The notes beneath the pieces were generated by a model. The model was not told where the DNA came from, ran no database searches, and saw only the letters and a list, made by a program, of their open reading frames with translations. Below are positions 6,497 to 14,105 of a stretch of 38,456 nt of DNA, piece by piece (position 1 is the first letter of the stretch; the number at the start of each line of letters is the position of its first letter). The stretch is from a virus. The position numbers and the translations under genes are program-made. The stretch lies in IMG/VR virus record IMGVR_UViG_3300045258_000024, positions 1 through 38,456 of that record, one strand, 5' to 3'.

Positions 6497-7972
6497 ATGA
6501 CAAAAACACCAAAAAAAAACGCCGTCGGCGACGTTACCGTAATGGAAAAGCCCGACACTTCAACAGAAATTACGCCGCACGAAATCGTTAACGCGCCGGC
6601 CAGGCTGACGCCTGAAGACCAGGCAAAGCTGGAAGTTAAAAAATTTGATTTGCCGCGCGCCTGGATAGCGCAGAAAAAAGCCGATTACAAAGACTTAAAA
6701 ATTTCCGGCGCCGAAGATAAGGACGGATATAAAAAAGTCGAAGCGGCATGGCAGGAAGTTCGCGGCAAACGGATTGCCACCGAAAAAAAGCGCGAAGAAA
6801 TTAAAGGCGGTTACCTGGTTATAGGCCGGGCAATCGACGCCGAAGCCAAAGACCTTATTTCCCTTTTACGGGAAATCGAAGACCCGTTAAATAACGCCTT
6901 GGTGGAAATAGACGATTTAAAAAAACAGGCCGCCGCAGAATTGGAACGCCAGGCGCAGCTTAAACTTCAAAACCGCGTTTCCGAATTGCTTGAAAACGGA
7001 ATGCAGTTTACCGGAAGTTATTACAGTATCGGCGAAACCATTTCCATGGACGTCGTTACACTGAAGTCGATGAAGGACGACGAATTCACCTTTTTACTGG
7101 ATAAGGTCAAAACCACGAACCGCGACATTCTGGAAGCCAAACGCAAAAAAGCGCAGGACGACCAGGACGAACGGGACCGGATTGAAAACCAGCGGAAAGA
7201 AAACGAACGGATTGCCGAAGAAAACCGACTGGCCCAGGCAGCAATCGACGAACAAAAGCGCAAGCTGGCCGCCACCCTTTTAAAAATGCGTACCCAGCAA
7301 TTAACCAGCCTGGGCATGTCGTTTGTTTATGCAAATAAAACTTTTGAATTCAGGATTGACGGCGACCGGGCATTTATGGGCCTGGATTACGTGGAAACGG
7401 CCGCAGACGAAGCGTTCGACGCTGAACTGGCAAAACTTACAGTCGATATTTCCAAACTGAAGGAAAAGGCCCAGAAAGCCGCCGACGACCGAAAAAAAAC
7501 CCAGGACGAACTGGACGAACTTAACAGAAAGGCCCAGGAAAAGAAAAACCGCACGCTGGCGCGCGAAATGGAAATCCTTTCTGCGTTCGGCGTGAAAAAA
7601 GAGGGCGAAAAATATGTCGTCCGGTCGAAGGTCCCAGGCAGCCAGGCCGCTATGAGTATTTTAAAAACCACGGTCGAAGACCTGGACGAAAACGCCTGGG
7701 CAAATGCCATGAACGAAAGCAAAAAGGTTTTTAAGAAATTCCAGGCTGAAAACCTGAAGGATGGCGTTCGCTACGAAAACGAACAGGAAGCCAAACGCCG
7801 GGCGGCCATGACTGACGCCGAACAGATTTCCGATATAATGGGACGCATGGCGCAGATAGCCCTGGTTTCGCCGCAATTAACGACAGACGCGGCGAAAGAA
7901 ATCTGGAAAAAATTCGACACTGGTTTCGGCGTTCTGTTAGTTGAGGCCGAAGACGCAATAAATAAATTATGA
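6497..7972 (+). CDS. large coiled-coil protein, unknown function
   Basis: 491 residues, rich in Lys, Glu, Gln and Ala with long heptad-like stretches, notably about residues 195-262 (AKRKKAQDDQDERDRIENQR) and 312-355 (KLKEKAQKAADDRKKTQDEL). A Pro-containing N-terminus precedes; globular segments around GMQFTGSYYSIGETISMDVV, and LTSLGMSFVYANKTFEFRID with a related LSAFGVKKEGEKYVVRSKVP, look like short repeated beta domains between the coils. It is the first gene after a strong promoter and overlaps the next by ATGA. Layout resembles phage DUF1351-type proteins, but I cannot confirm that. Confidence 0.6.
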   Translation: MTKTPKKNAVGDVTVMEKPDTSTEITPHEIVNAPARLTPEDQAKLEVKKFDLPRAWIAQKKADYKDLKISGAEDKDGYKKVEAAWQEVRGKRIATEKKREEIKGGYLVIGRAIDAEAKDLISLLREIEDPLNNALVEIDDLKKQAAAELERQAQLKLQNRVSELLENGMQFTGSYYSIGETISMDVVTLKSMKDDEFTFLLDKVKTTNRDILEAKRKKAQDDQDERDRIENQRKENERIAEENRLAQAAIDEQKRKLAATLLKMRTQQLTSLGMSFVYANKTFEFRIDGDRAFMGLDYVETAADEAFDAELAKLTVDISKLKEKAQKAADDRKKTQDELDELNRKAQEKKNRTLAREMEILSAFGVKKEGEKYVVRSKVPGSQAAMSILKTTVEDLDENAWANAMNESKKVFKKFQAENLKDGVRYENEQEAKRRAAMTDAEQISDIMGRMAQIALVSPQLTTDAAKEIWKKFDTGFGVLLVEAEDAINKL

Positions 7973-8271
7973 AAGTTACCAAGGTAGAAAGGCGCAAATT
8001 GATTGAATCCATTTTGCCGCAGCTGGCGCCGGCGTTCGTTGAAACGAAAGCCAAAAAAACAGTTATGGGCACGTCTTTAATCGGAAGGAATGTGGTAAAA
8101 GATATTGGCGGCGAAACCGTGCAGCCTGGGCGACTTTATACCGTCGACGAAGTAAAGAAAATTCCGATTAACCATTCAATGCGCCTTTCTGACCTTATCC
8201 GCCAGGCGAAGGATTTTGACGATATGACTACCAAACTGGCCGCCTACGTTGTTAAGCATTCCAAACCATAA
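7969..8271 (+). CDS. small conserved protein, unknown
   Basis: 100 residues, ATGA overlap with the coiled-coil gene. It opens with a charged helix (VERRKLIESILPQLAPAFV), has a central Gly-containing segment (TSLIGRNVVKDIGGETVQPG) and ends in two helices. Basic overall. It is probably co-expressed with 6497 and 8286. No family recognised. Confidence 0.55.
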   Translation: MKVTKVERRKLIESILPQLAPAFVETKAKKTVMGTSLIGRNVVKDIGGETVQPGRLYTVDEVKKIPINHSMRLSDLIRQAKDFDDMTTKLAAYVVKHSKP

Positions 8272-8285
8272 AAATTTCAGCAAAA

Positions 8286-9098
8286 ATGAAAATCGAACTT
8301 CAAAGGGTCCACCTGGACAAAGAAAACAAACTATCCGTTTCCTATAAGTTGACGGACCATAACAATATGGCGCCAGTAGAGGCCGGACCGTTTACCGCGT
8401 TCGTTCATAAAGATTTGATCGACGCCATGACCCGCCTATCTGTGCACGCGGCGCTTATGACTGGCCAACTAAACCCCGGCGACATTTCGGACGTGGAAAA
8501 CCCGGCCGAAATCCTGGTCCAGCCATTTACCGCGAAATCCTGGTCCATAAGTGGCGCAGATAACACGCAGGCGATTATTATTTCCGCAAACCGGCAACTG
8601 GCGGACAAAAAGGTTTTTAACTTCAATACGCCGCGTTATCTGTTAAATGCGAATGAGGAATCCAGATATTACGCCATGGACGACGTTCTGAAATGGGTTA
8701 ACAGAACAAAACAGGAAGCCCTGGCGTTTCTGGATGGAACCAAGGTGGGCACGGACCCGCAGGGAAACCTTTTCGCGCAGAATGAAACCAAACCTGTTAC
8801 AAAATTGCAGATAGCCGAACCAGTTTCGAAGGAATGGACTGCGGGGGAATATTTAAACGAAATCGCGGACGAACCTGGCGCTAAAAAATTTATTCCAAAC
8901 GGCGTTAAAGCTGACCCGGAAGCCCAGGCGCGCGTTAAGGAATGGGAAGCGGCCGAAGGTGAAAACAAAGACCGGGCGAAGGCCGTGGCGAACCAGGCTG
9001 GCAACAAAGGCCGGAAGAAAGGTGGCGCCAAACGCGTAAAGCAGACAGCCGACAACCGTTCCGGCATTATTCACGACGATGAAAACGCAGTCGAATGA
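8286..9098 (+). CDS. hypothetical phage protein with basic C-terminus
   Basis: 270 residues. The first ~115 form a strand-rich domain (ELQRVHLDKENKLSVSYKLT; VQPFTAKSWSISGADNTQAI); the middle has a helix (DDVLKWVNRTKQEALAFL). The C-terminal ~60 residues are basic and low-complexity (AKAVANQAGNKGRKKGGAKR), likely a nucleic-acid-binding or disordered tail. It overlaps the DnaQ-like gene by ATGA, hinting at a DNA-related job. Not otherwise recognised. Confidence 0.55.
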   Translation: MKIELQRVHLDKENKLSVSYKLTDHNNMAPVEAGPFTAFVHKDLIDAMTRLSVHAALMTGQLNPGDISDVENPAEILVQPFTAKSWSISGADNTQAIIISANRQLADKKVFNFNTPRYLLNANEESRYYAMDDVLKWVNRTKQEALAFLDGTKVGTDPQGNLFAQNETKPVTKLQIAEPVSKEWTAGEYLNEIADEPGAKKFIPNGVKADPEAQARVKEWEAAEGENKDRAKAVANQAGNKGRKKGGAKRVKQTADNRSGIIHDDENAVE

Positions 9099-9697
9099 AA
9101 GCCCTAATTTTTGACACCGAAACCAATGGCCTGCCAAAAGATTTCCGGGCGCCCATGCGCGACCTGAAAAACTGGCCGCGGGTTATTCAACTGGGCTGGA
9201 CGCTATTCGATTTAAAGACCGGCGAAACACTGGCAGAACACGTTTTTTTAATTAAGCCGCAGGGCTGGAAGGTGCCGAAGGAAAAATTTTGGATCGACAA
9301 CGGATTCAGCCAGGAAAAAAATGAAAGGGAAGGCGCGCCCATGGTCCAGGTTCTGGGAATGTTTGTTCTGCACGCGGGGAATAGCGACGTTATTGTCGCC
9401 CATAATATGGATTTCGATTATAACGTCCTGGGTGCAGAAATGCTGCGCTATAAGCAGACGACGGGAAGAATTATTCCGCAGCTGTGCACGATGAAAGCGG
9501 GCACGGAAATTTGTAAAATTCCGGGTAAATACGGGAAATATAAATGGCCCAGTCTGGACGAATTACACCGTTTCCTTTTCAAAAAGAACTTTGAAGGTGC
9601 CCACGACGCCGGCGCCGACGTCCAGGCCTGTAAGGTTTGCCTGGTGGAAATGATTAACCGTAAATTGATTCAATTACCGGGTTTAAAATCTGTTTAA
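9095..9697 (+). CDS. DnaQ-like DEDDh 3'-5' exonuclease
   Basis: 200 residues. Exo I is FDTETNGLP with D7 and E9. Exo II is AHNMDFDYN (H103, N104, with D106 or D108 as the metal ligand). Exo III is HDAGADV with H170 and D175, giving the DEDDh signature. KYKWPSLDELHRFLF (about residues 148-162) is the usual helix before Exo III. It has no polymerase domain, so it is a stand-alone nuclease; roles in proofreading, DNA or RNA turnover, or host nucleotide scavenging fit. It overlaps the gene upstream and precedes a Cys-containing small protein. Confidence 0.85.
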   Translation: MKALIFDTETNGLPKDFRAPMRDLKNWPRVIQLGWTLFDLKTGETLAEHVFLIKPQGWKVPKEKFWIDNGFSQEKNEREGAPMVQVLGMFVLHAGNSDVIVAHNMDFDYNVLGAEMLRYKQTTGRIIPQLCTMKAGTEICKIPGKYGKYKWPSLDELHRFLFKKNFEGAHDAGADVQACKVCLVEMINRKLIQLPGLKSV

Positions 9698-9698
9698 A

Positions 9699-9899
9699 AT
9701 GCTGCCTGAATATTGCGCCAAATGTGGGAAACAGTTAATTCCAGCACCAGCCAGGTTCGACGGCGAATTTACATTCGTGGGATTTTTAGAGCACGATTGC
9801 AACCAGCAGAAAGAACAGGCTTTTTTGCAGGTAGTCGAAGAAATGGTAAATGAAAGCGTCCACGCCTGGAATGAGGGCGCCAAAAATCAAAACTTTTAA
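9699..9899 (+). CDS. small zinc-ribbon-like protein
   Basis: 66 residues starting one base after the exonuclease stop. An N-terminal YCAKCGKQL (CxxC knuckle) and a later EHDCNQQKEQ could complete a Cys3His or Cys3 metal site; a helical acidic C-terminus follows (EEMVNESVHAW). Such short Zn-binding proteins are frequent between phage early genes. No specific function assigned. Confidence 0.5.
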   Translation: MLPEYCAKCGKQLIPAPARFDGEFTFVGFLEHDCNQQKEQAFLQVVEEMVNESVHAWNEGAKNQNF

Positions 9900-9901
9900 A
9901 A

Positions 9902-10396
9902 ATGGAAAGTCGTTATTTGTTGGAACGCCGCGCCCTGAAGTTGAAAGGGCCGAAAACCGCCAAAGAAGAAAAGGCCGACGCCCAGGCGAAAGGAGATTTT
10001 TACCGCGACCAGGCAGCGCAAGCGCCGAAGAAATGCGAAGAATGTGGGCAACCGCTGGCCGGAACAATGGCTATAAATCCGGCCGCGGTCGTGGCCCATA
10101 TTCTACCTAAAAGGCGCGAAGGCGGGTGCCCGTCGGTTGCCCTACACAAAAATAACCGGTTTTTTGCCTGCGGCAACTGTCATACAAACTACGACCAGAA
10201 AGGCGCCACCTATGTGCAAAACATGTCAATATTTGAGGTTTTAAAGAAGCGGGTGGCGACTTTTTACCATTTAATTCCCGAAAACGAAGTCCAGAACGTT
10301 CCCGCTTATTTCAGGCCGGAAGAAAAAAAAGTAAAGCATGGAAGTAAAAAAAAGCCGGGCGGAAAAAATCGAAAGCCTGCAAAAAAAGGCAAATGA
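9902..10396 (+). CDS. HNH-like endonuclease or Zn-binding protein
   Basis: 164 residues. A zinc knuckle CEECG (about residues 45-49), then AAVVAHILPK with the H of the HNH core, then NNRFFACGNCHTNYD (about residues 88-102) carrying the N, a second CxxC and the final H. This is the degenerate HNH layout with two CxxC pairs. The first ~40 residues are a charged helix; the C-terminal ~25 are very basic (SKKKPGGKNRKPAKKGK). It may be a homing or packaging nuclease or a DNA-binding remnant. It overlaps the next gene by 59 bases. Unlike packaging HNH proteins, it is 4 kb upstream of the terminase. Confidence 0.65.
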   Translation: MESRYLLERRALKLKGPKTAKEEKADAQAKGDFYRDQAAQAPKKCEECGQPLAGTMAINPAAVVAHILPKRREGGCPSVALHKNNRFFACGNCHTNYDQKGATYVQNMSIFEVLKKRVATFYHLIPENEVQNVPAYFRPEEKKVKHGSKKKPGGKNRKPAKKGK

Positions 10397-10658
10397 ATTG
10401 CTGGCCTGGTTCGAAGGCAAAGACATGCCGGCGCCGCCTTTTTTGTTGAGCCAGGGCGAAACCTGTATCGACCCGGAAAAAATGGTTTATGTAGCCCTAA
10501 CGACGCTGGACACTTACGCCGATAATCCGTTCGCCAAACCCTTTGTTTCTGCATACTTGCGATTAAATAACCTTAAAATTTTTATCGAACGTGCGACAAC
10601 TAAATCAGCTGGTTCTAAGCGTGGAAAGCGCGCGAAGCCTGCAAATGCTGGGAATTGA
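10338..10658 (+). CDS. small hypothetical protein in nested overlap
   Basis: 106 residues. It starts 59 bases inside the HNH gene and ends 68 bases inside the following one, both in other frames. Helical N-terminus (RAEKIESLQKKANELLAWFE), a Pro-rich centre (DMPAPPFLLSQGETCIDPEK) and a basic end (KRGKRAKPANAGN). Codon choice looks like neighbouring genes, and no shadow relation to the flanks explains the central, non-overlapping part. Function unknown. Confidence 0.55.
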   Translation: MEVKKSRAEKIESLQKKANELLAWFEGKDMPAPPFLLSQGETCIDPEKMVYVALTTLDTYADNPFAKPFVSAYLRLNNLKIFIERATTKSAGSKRGKRAKPANAGN

Positions 10659-10998
10659 ATGCCCGCCATTCCTTTACTGGGAAGCAATTACGGACGAATA
10701 TGGGTCCAGGTACGAAGTAGGCCAGTTTATGAATCCGGACGACGGATTAATCCCAGCCTGGACAAAGACTGAACTGGACTACATGATAGGGAACGACCTG
10801 GAAAAGCCGGACCTGGTATTAACCAGGCGGGCCGGAAAGTTCGGCAACCTGAACAAATACCCGCTTTACTATCCTAACAAGTCGATAGAATTCGACAATG
10901 GCGCCGAAGCCAGCGCCCAGGTTTTAATTTTTTTGATCGAAAACGAACAGCTGGACGTCGCAAAGATTAACGAACGTTACATTAAATTTTTTCAGTAA
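10591..10998 (+). CDS. conserved phage protein with SxExxxxLxxLGxxxxxxLYW-type motif
   Basis: 135 residues with a GTG start. The segment SVESARSLQMLGIECPPFLY plus W (about residues 10-30) matches a motif I know from many small phage proteins of unknown function that begin with a SLELAKRLKELG-like stretch. The GTG start is chosen because the next ATG (10647) would remove that conserved segment. The rest holds a loop (KFGNLNKYPLYYPNKSIEFD) and a C-terminal helix (ASAQVLIFLIENEQLD). The overlap with the upstream gene is 68 bases; the next gene starts at its TAATG. Function unknown. Confidence 0.6.
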   Translation: MRQLNQLVLSVESARSLQMLGIECPPFLYWEAITDEYGSRYEVGQFMNPDDGLIPAWTKTELDYMIGNDLEKPDLVLTRRAGKFGNLNKYPLYYPNKSIEFDNGAEASAQVLIFLIENEQLDVAKINERYIKFFQ

Positions 10999-11195
10999 TG
11001 GACCTGCAATTATTTGCCGAAATGGTCGAAACGATGCGCGAACGCCAAAAGCATTATTTTAAGACCAAAAGAGAAGACCCAAAAAATTGGGCGCACATTA
11101 ACGCGGCGCTGAACCAGTCGAAGGCGCTGGAAAAGGAAGTCGACGAAGTAGTAAAAAATATTCTGCACCCAGACCCACAAAAGTCTTTGTTTTGA
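10998..11195 (+). CDS. small hypothetical protein
   Basis: 65 residues, starting in a TAATG overlap. Mostly one or two charged helices (LQLFAEMVETMRERQKHYFK; ALNQSKALEKEVDEVVKNIL). Looks like a small coiled-coil or dimerising protein. It closes a transcription block: a promoter-like TACATTTG begins 3 bases after its stop. Confidence 0.55.
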   Translation: MDLQLFAEMVETMRERQKHYFKTKREDPKNWAHINAALNQSKALEKEVDEVVKNILHPDPQKSLF

Positions 11196-11197
11196 AA

Positions 11198-11220
11198 TAC
11201 ATTTGAAACAAATTTGAAAC
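11198..11220 (+). promoter_or_regulatory. TACATTTG box with duplicated ATTTGAAAC
   Basis: TACATTTG at 11198-11205. ATTTGAAAC is directly repeated at 11201-11209 and 11212-11220, 11 bp apart, ending 1 nt before the ATG at 11222. No clear TTTG box is seen upstream. Promoter or operator candidate. Confidence 0.4.
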
Positions 11221-11221
11221 G

Positions 11222-11467
11222 ATGGCCATAAACCAGAACCTTTGCAAAATTGACAACGTGCCGGCGGTAATACCGCACATTTTTTGTTTCGGTTGCCTGA
11301 ATGACTGGCTACGCGTCCGTAAAGCTATACAGGCCAGGTTAACGGCCGTCTTTGGTCCAGCTACGCGCGAAACACTGCCCATTATTACCCAGGAAATGGC
11401 GCGTCTTAACGCCCTTTGGAAACGCGACCGCGACGCCTTTGAAAACGAAGCCCGAACATGGTACTAA
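11222..11467 (+). CDS. small hypothetical protein with CxxC-like pair
   Basis: 81 residues. The N-terminal half has HIFCFGCLNDW (CxxC) and a KAIQARLTAVFGPA helix, then a charged C-terminal helix (ARLNALWKRDRDAFENEART). It overlaps the next ORF by 10 bases. Could be a small Zn-binding or dimeric protein. No family recognised. Confidence 0.5.
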   Translation: MAINQNLCKIDNVPAVIPHIFCFGCLNDWLRVRKAIQARLTAVFGPATRETLPIITQEMARLNALWKRDRDAFENEARTWY

Positions 11468-11748
11468 AAAAACAAGTCTTTACGCAAATGGACAAACCGA
11501 CGGCCCTGTTAACGATTTCAGACGAAGGGCCGGGTAAACCTATGCTTGTCGACCTTCGCCTGGGTGGCGTCGGCGAAATGAAGGTCCTGACGGCGTTAAG
11601 CTGGGCCGCCGGCCAGCTGGGAAGGGATATTTATAACCGCGCCGTCGCAGCCTGCGGGACCGACGAAACCGCCGTGGTAATTGAGTATATGAAGACTAAG
11701 CAGCACCTGGAAGACCAGACCATAAATGACATTTTAGGAAACATTTAA
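11458..11748 (+). CDS. small conserved protein, unknown
   Basis: 96 residues. An internal ATG at 11488 (MDKPTALLTISDEGPG) is an alternative start that would avoid the 10-base overlap. The fold appears alpha/beta: KPMLVDLRLGGVGEMKVLTA followed by two helices (LGRDIYNRAVAACGTDETAV; YMKTKQHLEDQTINDILG). It ends inside the AAAACCGTTA motif of the next gene. Function unknown. Confidence 0.5.
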   Translation: MVLKKQVFTQMDKPTALLTISDEGPGKPMLVDLRLGGVGEMKVLTALSWAAGQLGRDIYNRAVAACGTDETAVVIEYMKTKQHLEDQTINDILGNI

Positions 11749-11756
11749 AACCGTTA
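11747..11756 (+). promoter_or_regulatory. AAAACCGTTA start-proximal motif, copy 5
   Basis: Exact 10-mer ending 3 nt before the ATG at 11760. Its first two bases belong to the TAA stop of the previous gene. Confidence 0.55.
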
Positions 11757-11759
11757 CGA

Positions 11760-12119
11760 ATGTATATTTTGCACAAAATCCGGGCAGCGATACGCGCCTG
11801 GAAGACACCGCACAGAACGAAAACAGGAATTTTGACAGCGCGGGAAGTTCATTGCACCTGCGAAGCCTGCCCGACACAATACGAAATAGTTTTAACCGAC
11901 GGGCGCATGGCGTACGCGCGTTATCGGTGGGGTAAACTTTCCATAACCCTTTCCCTTTTCCCGACCAAAGACATTTCCGACGCCGTTTATGGCGAACTGA
12001 TTTATTACGCCGATACTGGCGACGAATGGAATGGGATTATGTCGGAACCACATTTTTCGAACCATTTAGGTCTGGCGGGAATTTCTTTGGCGCCCGACCT
12101 GTTAGATTCAATCCAATGA
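11760..12119 (+). CDS. hypothetical protein with Cys pair
   Basis: 119 residues. An N-terminal basic helix, then VHCTCEACPTQYEIVLTDGR (three Cys within seven residues plus a strand pair), then a strand-rich segment YARYRWGKLSITLSLFPT and an acidic loop (YYADTGDEWNGIMSE). The Cys cluster could bind metal. ATGA overlap with the next small gene. Not recognised. Confidence 0.5.
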   Translation: MYILHKIRAAIRAWKTPHRTKTGILTAREVHCTCEACPTQYEIVLTDGRMAYARYRWGKLSITLSLFPTKDISDAVYGELIYYADTGDEWNGIMSEPHFSNHLGLAGISLAPDLLDSIQ

Positions 12120-12283
12120 CACCGCAGCAATTCGAAATCTGGCTGGACCAGGCGGCCAAAGAATTCGAACAACTGGCCGAAAAGGTCGAAGACCAAAGCC
12201 CGACCATGTATAAGGTTTACATGGCCAAAGCGCTGGTTTACCAGTCTATCCTGGTGGAATTCAAAAAGGTAAAATTCAGATAA
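12116..12283 (+). CDS. small hypothetical helical protein
   Basis: 55 residues when started at the ATG at 12116, which overlaps the previous TGA as ATGA. A longer in-frame extension upstream (from 12026) would run deep into the previous gene and is rejected. Helical, with QQFEIWLDQAAKEFEQLAEK and YMAKALVYQSILVEFKKVKF. Ends in a TAATG junction with the next gene. Function unknown. Confidence 0.5.
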   Translation: MTPQQFEIWLDQAAKEFEQLAEKVEDQSPTMYKVYMAKALVYQSILVEFKKVKFR

Positions 12284-12519
12284 TGAAAATGGGAATATCT
12301 AAGGAAATGACCGTCGCAATTAACGCGTTTCCAGGCGACAAGGTTTGGGTAAGGAATTACAGGCGCGACGGTTACCAGGAATTCGGAAAGGTTATCGAAA
12401 CGACTGTGAACGTGGACAATTCGGTCCGGTATTCCGTTAAATACCGAATCCAACTGGAAAGGAAAAGTAAAACCGGCCGACCTTTGTTTTTGTACGTCGG
12501 AAACGACGGTATTTTGTAA
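12283..12519 (+). CDS. small beta-rich hypothetical protein
   Basis: 78 residues. Predicted strands and turns: FPGDKVWVRNYRRDGYQEFG, KVIETTVNVDNSVRYSVKYR and RPLFLYVGNDGIL, suggesting a small SH3-like barrel. Met at positions 1, 3 and 9 leave the exact start uncertain; the first forms a TAATG overlap. The leader of the next gene begins straight after. No family recognised. Confidence 0.5.
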   Translation: MKMGISKEMTVAINAFPGDKVWVRNYRRDGYQEFGKVIETTVNVDNSVRYSVKYRIQLERKSKTGRPLFLYVGNDGIL

Positions 12520-12538
12520 CCATTTAAAACGCATAATT

Positions 12539-13339
12539 ATGAACGACGAAAGTTTAGAGAAAAGGCGCTGGCCGGAAGCCAGGCAAGTAAGCCGCGAAGA
12601 ATCCACCGGCGACCCGCTGGCGCAGCTAAAACAGGACCACCTGGCAGGCCAGGCAGAAATCGACAAAGCCAAAGGCGTAAACCCTGCGCCGGAACCGGAA
12701 TTCGTCGACAAGCTGGCGGCGCTTATCAATTCGGTTTCACGTGAAAACCGCAGCAACACGCCCGATTTTGTGCTGGCGAAGTTTATGGAAACATGTTTGT
12801 TCGCCTTTGAGAATGCCAGCAATACGCGCGAACGCTGGTTCGGGAAGTATCTGAATATCTTGGGCGAAAACAAGCCGGCCGACCGGCGCCCGGTTATAAA
12901 GATTCCGAAAATGGAAGACGTAAACACGCGCACGCCTGAAGGTTATTTATTTAATGCTGCCATGGCCATTTTAACGGTCGAATACCAGCCTGGAATGAGT
13001 TATCCGGCCATGTATAACAAAGTCAGTGCCCTGGCCGTTAAAATTCTGGAAGGCGAAGCCGGCCGCGACGAAAGGGAACTTTCGTTCGACTATAACAGCC
13101 AGCCACCGACGACGGCAAAGGCTGAAATTTTGCGGGAATTTCGTTTTGAAGATATAGACACAAAAACGCGGGAAGGCCGTTATTTAATTGGCGCAATAGC
13201 GAAACTAATGGCGGATTTACACCGCGATTTGCACCCAAACGCAGTAATGGAATTACTGAAAATCTACGCAGACGCGGCGTTCGAAAATAACAAGCCGAAG
13301 TTTAATAACGCCGGCAACCGTAACGAAAAGCCAGTATAA
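12539..13339 (+). CDS. hypothetical protein with phage TPDF domain and internal duplication
   Basis: 266 residues. The segment LINSVSRENRSNTPDFVLAK and continuing FMETCLFAFENASNTRERWF (about residues 61-100) resembles a short phage domain known from stand-alone small proteins. Downstream, two ~45-residue segments are alike: EDVNTRTPEGYLFNAAMAIL (about 124-143) and EDIDTKTREGRYLIGAIAKL (about 205-224), each continued by a similar helix. The gene therefore looks assembled from small modules with one duplication. The leader has a degenerate AAAACG-type motif. Function unknown. Confidence 0.55.
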   Translation: MNDESLEKRRWPEARQVSREESTGDPLAQLKQDHLAGQAEIDKAKGVNPAPEPEFVDKLAALINSVSRENRSNTPDFVLAKFMETCLFAFENASNTRERWFGKYLNILGENKPADRRPVIKIPKMEDVNTRTPEGYLFNAAMAILTVEYQPGMSYPAMYNKVSALAVKILEGEAGRDERELSFDYNSQPPTTAKAEILREFRFEDIDTKTREGRYLIGAIAKLMADLHRDLHPNAVMELLKIYADAAFENNKPKFNNAGNRNEKPV

Positions 13340-13372
13340 AAAACATTTATAATCCTTTAAAAATTATAAGCT

Positions 13373-13573
13373 ATGCCACTGACTGAAGAAGTAAAAACTA
13401 GGCTGAAAGCCGCCGGCCGCGAAGACTTAATAAAGGCCATGGAAATAAACGATTCCGGTTTCGCCGGCGTAACGAAGACGGGCCAGATAGTCGACCGGCG
13501 GGAATACCCGGACGCCACACCAGTTCCGGAAAACGAATTACTGGGAATTCCAAAGCCGAAGCCGCTGCCATGA
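13373..13573 (+). CDS. small conserved phage protein
   Basis: 66 residues. The sequence LIKAMEINDSGFAGVTKTGQ then IVDRREYPDATPVPENELLG and IPKPKP resembles a short protein I recall in Bacteroidetes phages, with the constant VDRREYP and GIPKPK segments. It overlaps the double-HTH gene by ATGA and is probably co-regulated. Function unknown. Confidence 0.55.
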   Translation: MPLTEEVKTRLKAAGREDLIKAMEINDSGFAGVTKTGQIVDRREYPDATPVPENELLGIPKPKPLP

Positions 13574-13959
13574 CACGCGAAAAAATGATCGAATACCTAA
13601 AGGCCAACTATCTGACCCAGAAAACCGAACAGATGGCCAGGGCGCTAGGCGTAAGCCGGGCCACGATATTCCGGTTATACAGCCGGGCGGGAATAACGAA
13701 TCCGCGGACGTACACCAGGCCGCCGGCAAGCGTTTGCAAAAAGCGGGCAGCGTTCATAAAATCGAAGAAAGGGAAATGGACGGCAACGCAACTGGCCAAG
13801 GCGCTGGGCTGCACCAAAGACCAGGTTTATAATCTTTGCCGTTCTTATGACCTGGACATTAAGCCAGGCCGGGCACGCTACGGCAAAAAGGACAACCAAG
13901 GTAAAAGCGGACTGTTTAACCCGGACCTGGTGAAGAATGAAGACACTTTCCTAATTTGA
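13570..13959 (+). CDS. double helix-turn-helix DNA-binding protein
   Basis: 129 residues with two HTH units: TEQMARALGVSRATIFRLYS (about residues 18-37) and TATQLAKALGCTKDQVYNLC (about 74-93), each with a basic linker. It is the last gene before the terminase pair and ends 22 bases before a pair of direct repeats in the terminase leader, making it a natural candidate for the late-gene regulator or a terminase-region DNA-binding protein. Neither role is shown by sequence alone. Confidence 0.65.
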   Translation: MTREKMIEYLKANYLTQKTEQMARALGVSRATIFRLYSRAGITNPRTYTRPPASVCKKRAAFIKSKKGKWTATQLAKALGCTKDQVYNLCRSYDLDIKPGRARYGKKDNQGKSGLFNPDLVKNEDTFLI

Positions 13960-13981
13960 CGTTATAGCGTGCAAAAAGGAA

Positions 13982-14014
13982 CGTTTTTGGAAAGAAAATG
14001 GCCGTTTTTGGAAA
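13982..14014 (+). repeat. direct repeat CGTTTTTGGAAA x2, operator candidate
   Basis: Exact 12-mers at 13982-13993 and 14003-14014, spaced 21 bp (two helical turns), in the 146-bp leader between the double-HTH gene and the terminase. Candidate operator or packaging (cos/pac) element. Confidence 0.4.
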
Positions 14015-14032
14015 TAAAACCACGTAATTTGT

Positions 14033-14068
14033 AACAGGCCGGAAGGAACCGCAACCCGAAGGCCTGTT
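14033..14068 (+). terminator. hairpin in the terminase leader
   Basis: An 8-bp perfect inverted repeat AACAGGCC/GGCCTGTT with a 20-nt loop, followed by TAATTT rather than a strong T-tract. It could be a weak terminator or a regulatory hairpin. Confidence 0.35.
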
Positions 14069-14105
14069 TAATTTGGCAGAAACAGTGTAAAAAACCGCGT
14101 TTTCC

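Noticed and set aside
12238-12933. 231-aa open frame on the minus strand
   Set aside because: It spans three well-supported + strand genes and their junctions, has no plausible leader, and Ser/Phe-rich composition typical of antisense shadows.
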